64,000 bases of DNA. Origin: Trichopria drosophilae. Taxonomy: Eukaryota > Arthropoda > Insecta > Hymenoptera > Diapriidae. The notes below the pieces were generated by a model that saw only the letters and a list, made by a program, of their open reading frames with translations, was not told the DNA's origin and searched no databases. A program made the translations under genes and the position numbers. The stretch spans positions 145,504,001 to 145,568,000 of the forward strand of contig CM059584.1 of the NCBI GenBank assembly GCA_030407085.1, in the 5' to 3' direction. Each line of letters starts with the position of its first letter. Position 1 is the stretch's first letter. This document shows positions 12,101 through 28,440 of this stretch, piece after piece.

Positions 12101-15007
12101 CGCATACATACATATTCTAACTAATTTAACTGGAAAAGCAAACGTTTCGTTTTGTAAGGTACATGGAAAAACTTTTTAGTTTAATGACCTATTTTGTAGA
12201 GAATATCATTTATTACAAGAAAGTATGAAAACACTAATAGTAGTAATTGCTAATTAAAATTATTATCAGTCTTTTATAGTTTTTATTATTTCGGATTGTC
12301 TTTAAATCCTCGAAGGAATTTAATTAAACAATATTAAATTTTAACAATATTACGGGTCACAAATAGTGATTTTTCTAAATAGATTTAATAACATGTACAT
12401 TAATACACTTTTATTCTTTATTTTTTGTTTATTTTAGTCTACTATTTGATAAAATAATTATTGATATTATTTATGTATAACTTTTACTTATTATGTATTC
12501 TGTATGATATTAAAGTAAAAATTTAGATACTAACCAACTTATTAATGAATTATACAACTTTAATAGTCTTACACTTCGTAATTACAAATATTTAAAAAAT
12601 ATAAAAAATAGTTAGAATTGAACAATTACAAATAATACAACTGTTACCCCATACATTGAGTTTGTTGATTTTCAATTTACTTTTTTTGCAATCCAAATAA
12701 AATGGACGTTTAAAGACAACCGAATTATTTTTGCAATTTAAACGCAGAGATTAAATGTTTTACGTAATCATCGTAAAAATCCCACTAAATGTTCACACAG
12801 CTGCAGATTGCAGTAATCCTCTTTTAAAAAGCGGAGTAATCTCGTAAACATTTACACAAACGAAAAGGCAAGATAAGACATTTTATGCAATTGTCTTCCA
12901 CAGCAATATGTAATTCGTGGATATTTTTTTATATCGGCATAGTTTTACGTCCCTGAGAAACTTAAATTCGAATTTTCCGCCCGAATTTCATTTAATATTT
13001 TTAAAGTTGATATTACAGTCTTCACAGTCACTTTCCCACAATATTTTTTAATAATACATTTTATGATATATTTCCAATTTCACTTTTCGAAAGTATCAGT
13101 ATTATTGTCGTTTCGCCTAATGGATTCATCTAATAAAGATAATATAATCAGTTTTATTCAAATTGGATTGCTGAAAATGTGCGACCCTATTCGAGTGTAG
13201 GATAGCCAAAAATCCTGCAAATGCGCAGAAATGTCTCGTGGAACGCCAAACACGTCGTGACATTCTGGAACGTGGGATTAGACTTTATAGTAAAGATCTG
13301 TGTCAGGCAAAATTAAAAAAAATAAACAGAATATTTCTAAAGGAAGACAATTCTCGACGCTTTTGGCTATTGTTTGATGCTTTTTCAAATTCTGCGCGTG
13401 GATTTAAAAAAGCATTTATAGTGACTTAGGTGTATAGTGGGAGTCAATTATTGGCAAAAACAAACGATAACTTACTATGACTACAACATTTTCAAAAAAC
13501 AGTGATTTTTCATCCATAATTAGATCAGGTTTGTATACAAAATGAGAATTTTACGTTACTAGTGTATGTAACAACTTTACTACTTTACTTTAGTCATAAT
13601 ATATTCAAATTTTCAGTAATCATTGACTAATGAAAAAATAGTTTTAGAATCGTAAGCTTGACGTCGAATTTTTTTGTTTATCCCCGAATACATGTCCAAA
13701 ATTTCGATTAAAAAGTAATCTAACAAAAGAAAATCAAATTTAATAAAAATGTTCAAAATGAATAAGAAATCTATTAAGAACTACTAAAATCGACTTATAT
13801 TTCTTTTTAACAATATCCCATTTATATTTACATTAGACAAGTAAATAAATTGTAATGTCTATGAAGTGGCTCATAAAATATGCCTTAAAAGTAAACAACT
13901 AAAAACTTGCCTGGTCATAATTTAAGACGAGCGAGGGCGTATCGCAATAAACCCGCCGATTTTACGAGCATCATCGACCATCGATTTCTTATACGCTTAT
14001 TAATATTGAAAAAACAAACTCCTAACTAGGTTTATTACCAAGACAATATCTCGAGTTCAAAGCGAATATTTTTTATGGTCATATCCTCCGACACAAATGA
14101 GAGATTAATCATCCTTTGATGAAATTTTATTTATAAATATTTAATTTACATTTTAATTTAGTTTTGATTTATTACAAGTTGATACATTGTTGATAAGTGT
14201 CAGTCAATTTTGGCAAATTTCAATATAATTATTAATATAATACATAATTAATATTATTAGATAGAATCTTTCCATGTGCGCTTTAATTCTGCATTAGAAA
14301 CGACAAATCGAGGAGTATAAGTCGGTGATGAATTAAATTTTTATTAGTAAGTAATAGTATAAAACTATTTGTACATTAGTCAAGTGCTACTAATTAGTAA
14401 TTCTATTTTTTCATACCTTATTACCAAAACGCATTAGTAGTTTTGACTAATGAATTAAAAAGTAGTTTGTTTACTTTTTGTTAGTAAATTTTTAATTTAA
14501 TTAGTAACGAACTTTTCTCTCCTTCATCAGTAGTTTTAAAATTCGAGTGTAGAAAGTATGTGAATGATTAAATACGTTTCATGTTGCGTTCTATAATAAA
14601 ATTATTAATTTATTTAATATAATAAAATATGTGTTATTGCAACTATCTGCAGTTAAACTTGTCAAAATAAATTTTAAGACAAATTTATAATATTTCAGTA
14701 AATTTGCGGAAGAAATATCCTCACCTAGAAATGTATGCCATCATACTTTTCGGATACGTTTTCAGTTGACGAAATTTTGATAAACACTACAATAAACCAC
14801 ACTAGTTGCCTTTTGTATTTACTTCGAATTATAAAAATTTAATGAAAAATGAACATTGTATTTTACATATTAAAAATACAAAATATCTAAATATCACCTA
14901 CAATTTCTTGTGCGAATATTTGCTTTTTTTTTAAACGACGTTGGCAGCAATTAATTACATTTATAAAATTTCATTTCATTTTTGTAATATATTTTTAACT
15001 GTACTTT
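9175..15007. other. AT-rich stretch without a recognised gene
   Basis: No ORF here resembles a known protein. The patch 10320-10680 is visibly less AT-rich and contains CAAGATGGCGG on the minus strand (about 10472-10482), which fits the YY1/Pho consensus. A perfect TGACGTCA palindrome sits at 11193-11200. ORFs at 9700-9909, 10351-10667 and 13238-13429 have no recognisable domain. Confidence 0.6.
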
Positions 15008-15169
15008 GTTAAAACACAGCAGACAAAAACATTTTTACATCAAATAACGGTAGCAAATATTAATTAACTTTGTCGCTAACATCAACAAGAAGCTTGGCCG
15101 TGTGGTTAGAGGCGCGTATTGTTACCCATTGGTCTGGTCTTCGATTCCGCCTCGGAGCAAAATTTTTTT
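15008..15169 (+). repeat. Dispersed repeat ending in a tRNA-like module and T-run (member a)
   Basis: 15092-15162 carries an A-box-like segment, TGGCCGTGTGGTTAGAGGCG, as in the D-arm of Ser/Leu tRNAs. A B-box-like TCTTCGATTCC follows at about 15138-15148, then a run of seven Ts at 15163-15169. The 5' and 3' ends do not form an acceptor stem, so it is not a functional tRNA gene. From 15008 (GTTAAAACAC) through CAAATATT to the A box it aligns with the element at 31527-31691, so the tRNA-like part is the 3' end of a longer dispersed unit. It is possibly a SINE-like or Pol III-derived repeat. Confidence 0.6.
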
Positions 15170-15527
15170 ATTTTTTGTTTACCCAACAAAAAAGGATAAA
15201 ATCTTAATCTGATTAAGATCTATTTTTGGTTGTAAACTCGTCCAACTTTGGTTCTGGATTGTCTCAAAATTCGGACCTTATTTAGATGATTTTTAGATCT
15301 GACCGATTTTGATCAATTTTTCATCCGATTTTGGTAATTTCTTTTTCTTTTGGGATAATCAAGTTTATTTTACTAGAATTATCGAATAATTTCTCTGCTT
15401 TACGGCATATATACAAATTGTAAACAAAGGGGAAATAAACAAATGACGTTGTTATAATATGAACGTAGTTGAAAATTTGAGATAAACGGAGATATATAAA
15501 TAAGGCCTGAAAAATGTGAAACACGTG

Positions 15528-15999
15528 TTTTAACGAGAATCTGCCATAGCAGTAATTTAAGGCTCTCGATATCCTCTGAAACCGACCAAATATCTGTGAA
15601 TCCCTCCAAGGTGTCGAGTTTCAATGTAAATTAGCAAATATTTCGAATTTGGGTTCCCCATAATGGATCCGCCATTTTGAATTTCGAAAATGTCACAACG
15701 GTTTAGTAATCATGAAACTGAAACTAGGCGCATATTCTTAGCCGTAGATTCGGAATAGCAGTTAAAATTGTTCTTTATTTGTTAAGTAATCCGCAGTAAT
15801 TCAAGAGTCTTAAATGAGCCTTTAATGTTCTCGACGATAGCGCATGTAAAAATCGCAAATTTGAGAAATTTACGAAAGTGACCCTTTACGACCTTCGAAG
15901 GGATTCGCAGATATTTGGCCGGTCTCAGCGAATATCGAGAGCCTTAAATGAGCCTTAAATGAGCCTTAAATTACTGCCCTGGCAGATTCTCGCTAAAAG
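15528..15999. mobile_element. Miniature inverted-repeat element, ~470 bp
   Basis: The left end TTTTAACGAGAATCTGCC and the reverse complement of the right end, TTTTAGCGAGAATCTGCC, match. The match continues imperfectly for about 100 bp through GCAGTAATTTAAGGCT, CTCGATAT and CCAAATATCTG. No ORF of note. The right arm contains extra copies of TGAGCCTTAAA that the left arm lacks. The transposase family is unknown. Confidence 0.75.
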
Positions 16000-16130
16000 A
16001 CATTTTTGTGTGTTTTCTAGCATGGTCTTTCCAGCGTGACGATCAAGTTGCCCCATGTGTTTTTTTATTTAAATAGAGCCTAAAATTCTGCATTGCGGCA
16101 TTAAATTAGCCTTAAATGAGCCTTAAATTA
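15811..16130. repeat. Iterated 11-mer TGAGCCTTAAA
   Basis: Three near-perfect tandem copies lie at about 15940-15972. Further copies or variants lie near 15811-15827 and two more at about 16106-16129, the last outside the inverted-repeat element. The function is unknown. They may mark slippage within a transposon family. Confidence 0.7.
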
Positions 16131-16479
16131 TGGCAAAAAATGCATTTTAACGACTTGGACCTTCCAGATTTAACCTAGCTCTAAAATGTAGTCGAAATTA
16201 CTCAATATTTGGCTGCTAAGAAGCAATCACAAATATAGTTAATATTACTAAATTTTTTTTTTTTGAGAACTGACCGAAAGTTTAGGAATTTAGTTTAGAT
16301 GTAACAGATGTTATACCGGCCCCGAATGGATTAAGTGATGTAACACATTTATTCAATGACAGTAAATTCATCCATAGACCACGTAAACGCTCAAATTCAA
16401 AAACAAAATGAATTTACAAGACGTTTAGAAATAATTTTCCCCGGACTTCTTGGCTTTTCACGTGTAAATGCTCTCTTAT

Positions 16480-16700
16480 ATATGGCACGTCACTTATCTA
16501 CCCGAACCTCTTCTCGCGTGGGGTATACCCGCCCCGTTGGGGTAGTCTGGGGGAGGTGACGGGGGGAATGGGGCAAAGTATAAAAGTGGGTCAAGTAATC
16601 CACCGGAGCTCTTGGTGTCCTGCTTGTTGGGGCACGTACGTGACTCTTCTAGCTTTTGCTTTTTCTCTTCGCCACCCCCCACCTTCCATAAGTCGACTCT
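16480..16700 (+). promoter_or_regulatory. GC-rich patch with a TATA-like box
   Basis: TATAAAAG at 16579-16586 lies in a locally GC-rich stretch with several G-runs and the palindrome GGGTATACCC (about 16523-16532). This is compatible with a plus-strand core promoter. However, no convincing coding exon follows and no initiator could be singled out, so it may be chance. Confidence 0.25.
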
Positions 16701-22102
<5,402 letters not shown>

Positions 22103-22754
22103 GAAATTTTGGTAAAATTGCAGAAGAACTGCCCCACCTAAAAAATTAATTATACGACATGTTTCTGACGTATTTTTGCCTCCTGATTACGAATATGATA
22201 ATTAAATTTGGCGGTCGGACATATTGAAACCGCTATCTTGAAAAACTCAAAAAACACGATTTTTTCCAGTTTTTTGCATTTATTTCGAAAAATACGCAAC
22301 TTACGAAAAAAATGTTTCAAATAAAAAATGTAGAGAATGAAATTCTGTACAAAAAAGGTTTTATGCATTTTCTTCGTATTACCAACGATAACCTCGCAAA
22401 AAAAAAGGATAAACCTCAAAATAAGCGGCATAATGGGTTCTGTTTAGCCTTGAATGTTGTCCGGAAAAATTATGATCCTTACTCCGTGAAATGCATTAAA
22501 CCTTTTTTGTACAGAATTTCATTCTCAACATTTTTTATTTGAAACATTTTTTCGTAAGTTGCGTATTTTTCGAAATAAATGCAAAAAACTGGAAAAAATC
22601 GTGTTTTTTGACAGTTTTTTCAAGATAGCAGTTTCAATATGTCCAATCGCCAAATTTTATTGCGATATTCGTTATCAGCAGCCCAAAATACATCGAAAAC
22701 ATCTGGCATATTTCATTTTTGGGGTGGGGCAGTTCTGCAATTTTACCGAAATTT
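22103..22754. repeat. Foldback element, ~270-bp arms with ~110-bp loop
   Basis: The outer ends GAAATTTTGGTAAAATTGCAG (22103 on) and the reverse complement of 22734-22754 match apart from one base. The arms stay complementary through the GCCCCACC, CGCAACTTACG and TGTACAGAATTTCATTCTC blocks to about 22385 and 22485. The loop lies at about 22386-22484. ORFs inside are short and unrecognised. A partial relative of the left arm (CCTGATTACGAAT to CATCTTGAA) lies near 32860-32905. Confidence 0.85.
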
Positions 22755-23219
22755 CGTGTACAACAAAAAGTGCAGTTTGAATTGCGACACTTTGCCGTTA
22801 AGTCTACGACATTATGTCTTACTCTCAACAACGATGCTGGTGTAGACGAATTAACCGTAAAATTAACACCAGCGAGGTTAATCATAGGCTATATTAACGT
22901 TTTAGGTGAAAATAAGGGTGCTCTTAACGATTGTCTAGAAATCGAAATTTCTACTATTTACTGCCAATATGACGTAAAACTCGCCGTATACCCTAGCAAT
23001 ACTCAAGAAGGAACATTGCGAATGAAAAGAATACTAGAAGCACGAAAATTAGGAGCTTTTTAGGTGCGTTACAGATACTTAACTTTTGGAACCGAACAAT
23101 AAACCATTCGCTGGAAATTCAACCTCTAGTGATTGTTAACAAGAAGGAATAACTAAACTAAACTAGAAAAGACCAAATAAAATGAGTAGAAAATAAAGCA
23201 ATATATTTATTGTATATTG

Positions 23220-23540
23220 TTTAGGTGTTTATGAATTGCACTAATGCCGATTTAGGTGCTCACAACCCTTTTTCAAAAAACCACCTTAAAGAATAAAATA
23301 CTGATGTATGCCTAGTAGTCAATAGTTAGAAAAAATTAAATGACTAATCTATGAAATATACTCGTATTTAGGTGCTCAGCCCTTCTTAATAAAATCACTC
23401 TTAATCGAGAAATCATTGTATATGCTAAGAGTGGATAGCTATGAAAAACAATTAAATGGCTAATGAATGGGTATACAAATTTGATACGACTTAGGTGCTT
23501 TTGAAATATACTAATACCGATTTAGGTGCTCACAATGGCT
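23220..23540. repeat. Degenerate array with recurring TTAGGTGCT
   Basis: AGGTGCT recurs at 23254, 23370, 23493 and 23524, with AGGTGTT at 23223. Between the first three lie related segments of 116 and 123 bp sharing AAATCA/ACT, TGTATATGC or TGTATGCC, and AATTAAATG(A/G)CTAAT. This looks like an old minisatellite or a fragmented tandem repeat. No coding content. Confidence 0.65.
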
Positions 23541-24446
23541 GATCTTCACTAACTTTTCTATTGGTGCACGGATAAAATTATTCATTAGTTTTTGCCAAGC
23601 TTTTTTATTTTTGTATTTATTTCATTTTCAGATTTATTAAACATTTTTCTTGTGTTAAAAATGATTTACGGTTAATTATTTAAAAATTCTACATAATAAT
23701 AATTAAATTTTTCATTTAAGTTTGTCAGTACAACATTTGGGCACAGGAACGAATTGTAATTAATCAGTTATTTTTCCACAAGTTTTTGCAGTTTATTTAT
23801 CTACCGTTTTTAGTAAATTATGAGATCTCGTGAGGATTTTTGATCTTTATATGAAATTTTTTTAAAATCGTTTATTTCATAATTTTATAGTCCCGCAAGT
23901 ATCCCTATTTGTCTAAAAAAAGGTTTCTTTTAATTTAATTTAATTGTAGCCATTACTTCTGATGTTAGTGAGTCCTTAATCAACTGTTCCCGTTTAATTT
24001 GATTAAATTTCTTCGCACCATATTATAAATACATAAGATGATAAAAAATTCTTTTCGACATAATTTTTCTTTGTCACGGAATATGGTTTTATTTTCCTGG
24101 TATGATACCACATTTAAATGAATTGTATTAGAAGCATTACAATATAAATTAATTTCATAAAATCCACCCTTAGTCCTTGTACATCCCTAATGAACCATTA
24201 TGAGTAAGGGAATGTATAATATCTTTATGAAGTAGTCTCGAAAAAGTATATTAAATTTGTATGGCATTGGAGGTGTACTTTCAATAGTCAAAATCGACAA
24301 TTTTTTAAATTCCACGAGTGAATATTCCGGTGTAATAAGTTAATATCCCGCGAGTTCATTTTTGGATTCGAATGCCATGCATTGTCTCTAAAATAACTCA
24401 GATATCAAAACTGTGACACATGACGAAAAAGCTGACCCAAAATACA

Positions 24447-24670
24447 CAGTAGATTCCGGGTATATTTACCCACTCGGTTCCTTGCCTTCCCCTCCCGTCT
24501 CGTTATATTTACCAAAAGAAGGGGAGCGTCGCTTCTCCCATTCCTCCCAGTCGCGTTATGTTCGTGACGTCACAGCAGGCCCTTCTTGAGGTCTCAGCCC
24601 GCAAGGTGGGGGTAAAAGAGAGCGGCGGCGGGCAAATATAACGAGACGTAATTATACCGGTACTCTACTG
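24447..24670. mobile_element. pogo/Tigger-like miniature TIR element, ~224 bp
   Basis: The left end CAGTAGATTCCGGGTATA and the reverse complement of the right end, CAGTAGAGTACCGGTATA, match with a few changes. A TA follows the right end at 24671. A second inverted pair, CGTCTCGTTATATTT, lies at 24497-24511 and on the opposite strand near 24633-24647. The interior is GC-rich and holds TGACGTCA at 24565-24572. The CAGTAG start and TA flank fit pogo-group elements. The interior is non-coding. Confidence 0.6.
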
Positions 24671-27600
24671 TAGAGATAAATACAAGATTTCAAGCATAAG
24701 ACCTCGTCGAGATTAAGAAAAGAAAGTAAGAAAAATCTACATTTTAAAATAATAACAATGACAATCATATTTATTTCGAGTATATGAACTTTTTGACATT
24801 AACAAGCCTTTCAGATTGAAAGTGTCATATACATATATCTTAATTTTTAAAAATTAATTTTTTTCTTATGACCTCGAAGCCACAGTACACAAAGAAACGA
24901 TCCATGGATCACGTTTCGTTAATTGATCACGTTCATACAGGAAAACGTCCAATCCTCAAATGTCAATAGAAAGTGCAATCTCTAAATAGAACATCGTACT
25001 AAATCTACAAGTAAATCTCGTCAATAACGTGGCTAAATCGTCTCTATATAATAACCTAGATTGCGTAGGATCGAGTTGGATGGCAACAACATGGAATATT
25101 ACGTGTAAGTTTAACGACATTTTTTAAGAATGCATTCATTAATTTCTCAAGCGCAAATTCATTTCAGCGCGTGGCAGAATTTAATCACGACCGCCCACGC
25201 GCTCGGATAATATTTCAGTTATAAGTTCAAGATTACACATCCGAGCCATGGCAGCTACACTGCTGTTAAACCAGAGTAAACATATCTAACACGAATTATA
25301 AATATAAGTATATAGCAAAGCTAGGCGGTATTATCAAAAATCAATTTTCAAAATTCAACCAACTAAAATCAATGAAATTTCTAAGTTATTGGACAAAACA
25401 AAATGAATTTTTTAAATCGAAAAGTAAAACTTAGTCGCAAGCATTTTAAAAGCTCGGAGCATTTTCAGATAAATTTTAATTTTTGTAGTAGTCATCTTGG
25501 ATTTTCATAAAAATTGTCCTAAAATTGCTGTCGAAATTTAAAAAAAAAAAAATTGTTTTAGTCTTTAAAACCGTAAAAAAGTCTCAATATAAAAAATTCG
25601 GAATTAATGTCCGAATCGCTATGAAGGTCAAATTACCATTATTCTGGTAAATTGACATAAAAGGGCATAAAATTATCTTTGTAACAACAAAAAAATCGTT
25701 TCGATACGATATTTTTTTACGGAAATATACGTAATAGATTGTGACACATAGTTGGCCCCTGTGTTTTATGGGTTAACACGATATGTAGGGGACTTCCCCT
25801 TTTGCCAACGTTTAATTTCACTGTATAGAACTTCAGATCCCATTTCAATACATTCATCTAAACTTTTCTACTGAATAAAAGCAATTGTTGTGTAACATTT
25901 CGGAACCTGTTTCCCGTCGCCCAAGACATGAAATTCGGTTTTGAACATTTTGAAACGTTTTTTTCTATTATGTGTAAATTCATTTTTTTAAAATAAATGT
26001 TACAAGGAGAAAGCTCGTTAAAAAATTAACAAAATCTACACCAAATTAATTCTTTTTACCTGTTTGGTAAAATCGGTTCAGTAATTTTTAATTTACAAAT
26101 TTAAGCATAAACTAGTACCTTATCTGCTGTCTACTCATAAAATGCATCAACTTCATGGCTAATTGAAGTATAAACTAACCCGTCCTCGTCGACACGTATA
26201 TATGGCTACGTAATTGTGAACAATCAGAAACGTAACGTCGAGGTAGCTAGTGTAGCTGGAAGATAATTAATTTTACGATAGATTGGTATTCGCTACGAGC
26301 AGCTGAAATGCTGCTGCGAAAAATAATTTCTTTTGTTACACATGCGTCAATGCAAACGTTTCTCATTTTCCTGTCTTAAATGGTATCGTTAAAAAATACA
26401 AAAATTACATGCGGTGACTAAGAGCCTTTTTTTAACAGTATAGCCTTTTTACAGCCGGAAAACGCATAGAGGCGTAAAAAAATCTTTGCTTGTAAATTTA
26501 TGTGTGACGGATACAGATCTCTCCTAATATCATTTTGAATCCAAACAAATTATATTTAAAATTGCAGATATGGCACCACAGCAAATCTAATTATATAAAG
26601 CAACGGGATCCTTTAAGAGTGAATATGGGTTTCGGGGTTCCCGACATCTAGCGGTGGTTTTCATTTACTATTAGAAAAATATTGTAGAAGACGTTGAGAC
26701 ATGTTTAGCCAAATGAAAAAAACAACAGAAACTCAAATTTTACATTCAAGAATTTCTTGTGAGTCTCTTTATCTTGACTACCACTTAAATTAATATTATA
26801 TTTAAAAAATAACGTCTGTGTTGTACCAAACAAAAATATTTTGGTTGTTTGGTAAACTTTGAAAATCAAGAATTTCTTTTGTTTGATTTGGTAAAATATA
26901 AAAAAGAATTCAGTACTTCATCATGTGCCATTGGATATAAACCCAAATTATTTTTCACCAAATATATTTTTTCCACAAAACGAAACTCATTATTTCATAA
27001 CGTTTCAAATATATTTCGCACATGTTCGATCAAATTTGAATAGACAATGTCCAATTATATTTGTGATTGAAAGTAACAAAATGTGATGCCTAACTCTGAC
27101 TCCCAACAGTTTGACGTCAATCAGCTGATTGATGTCCAATAAAAACAAATTGCCTGTTATGTAAATCTTTATTACGTAATTCGCATTATTAATAGATTCA
27201 ACAAGTATTTTCTCATCTATATTATGATTTTCGGTTGAAAAGTAGCAATTGAAAGTATTCCAATCTGACGAAAATGCAAAAAGGGAATTTTCAGGGTCGC
27301 TTATTGTGAGATTCAAATTTAGAAATTCCAAAGTACTGTCGTGTTCTATTCAGGTCCAGTATCTGTTTGTTTTCAGTCCGTCATTTTAAACTTGGAAAAG
27401 CTGGGTTTTATAATTAGCGATGCGAAACGAACAGGTCTTAAGAGATTTACTCGTTCAAACTGATTTTTAAAATCAGTTCGATACCTGGAGATGGAATAAA
27501 ACCATTGCTAATTTCATTAATCATCTCCAAATAATTATTAAATATTTATAAATAGTAGTAAAGAAGTTCTGTTTGGTCGATTAGTGTATTGCTGGTAATA

Positions 27601-28311
27601 TGAAATATAATAGTTAAGTCAGGTTATTATTATGAACATTTTCAAAATTCTTGTAACATGGATCCCATAAAATCAGCAATTTAAGATTTGTCTTGTTTTG
27701 TATATTTTATAGTTCCTGGTACGTGCATCCTAACTATTTTGTGGATACTTTCTGATATATTGGGTGTAACCATCCTAAATATTTTCAATATGAAGTGTTT
27801 CAGAACAAAATATTTTTGTGAACCCGATAAAATATTTTGGGTAAATTCAAATCCCACATTATTGAAAAGAAAAGAAACCATTTTATTCATGTGACTTTTT
27901 CATGACACTTTACGCCAAAAGAAATCTAACCCGATTCTTTAGTCATGTCTATTGTCATATCGAGTTCGATGAGGCCCGAACTAAACTGAAATTTCCGAAC
28001 ACTTTAGTGTTTCATTGAAATGTACAACCTTACCGGCGGACCACTTTAGAACCCCTTTAAGATGTGAGTGTTTGAACAATTCCTTGTACAATTCCGCACT
28101 GGAGGAGAGAACAGATTAGATTTGTTAGGTAGTCCTGTGTCACCAAACTGCTCTTTTTCATCATCAGTCAGAATCATCTAGTTCGTGAACAGTGAGTGTT
28201 TTAGAATCACTATTAATTAGCAACTATGTCATCAAACTTTTTCTCTATGTCTCATTTGAATTGTCAGGTTAGTAAAAAATAAGTGTTACCGTTATACGTC
28301 ATCATACTCAC
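24671..28311. other. No gene recognised
   Basis: AT-rich sequence with short unrecognised ORFs (26849-27043, 27005-27331, 27681-27894). It contains the near-perfect palindrome at 27113-27136, described separately. Confidence 0.5.
27113..27136. promoter_or_regulatory. 24-bp near-perfect palindrome with CRE and E-box
   Basis: The two halves of GACGTCAATCAG/CTGATTGATGTC pair at 11 of 12 positions. The segment overlaps TGACGTCA at 27112-27119, has CAGCTG at its centre, and is followed by CCAAT. The arrangement could bind dimeric bZIP or bHLH factors. Activity is not demonstrated. Confidence 0.35.
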
Positions 28312-28440
28312 CTCGTCTCTTTGATGAAACCGAGAGGAGTATGACCTTGCTGGATGTACAGCATAAACGCATTTGCACCTATATAAAGGGCTGACCTCAA
28401 CTACCTCAAGCGTAAGACCCGCAACATATTTATCAGACAC
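28312..28440 (-). pseudogene. Ankyrin-repeat-like remnant with a splice-donor-like end
   Basis: On the minus strand one frame reads GLTLEVVEV, and a different frame just downstream reads GANAFMLYIQQGHTPLGFIKE. Together they resemble an ankyrin repeat (LEVVxLLLxxGANxN...GxTPL) interrupted by a frameshift. The segment ends GACGAG followed by GTGAGT at 28311-28306, a good donor site. An acceptor-like TATATAG just before GTGCAAATGCG could instead define a 68-nt exon. I infer either a decayed ankyrin gene fragment or one small exon of an undetected gene. One partial repeat is weak evidence. Confidence 0.3.

Noticed and set aside
23220..23540. CRISPR-like array of AGGTGCT repeats
   Set aside because: The genome is eukaryotic, and the repeats are short, irregularly spaced and separated by mutually similar, not unique, segments.
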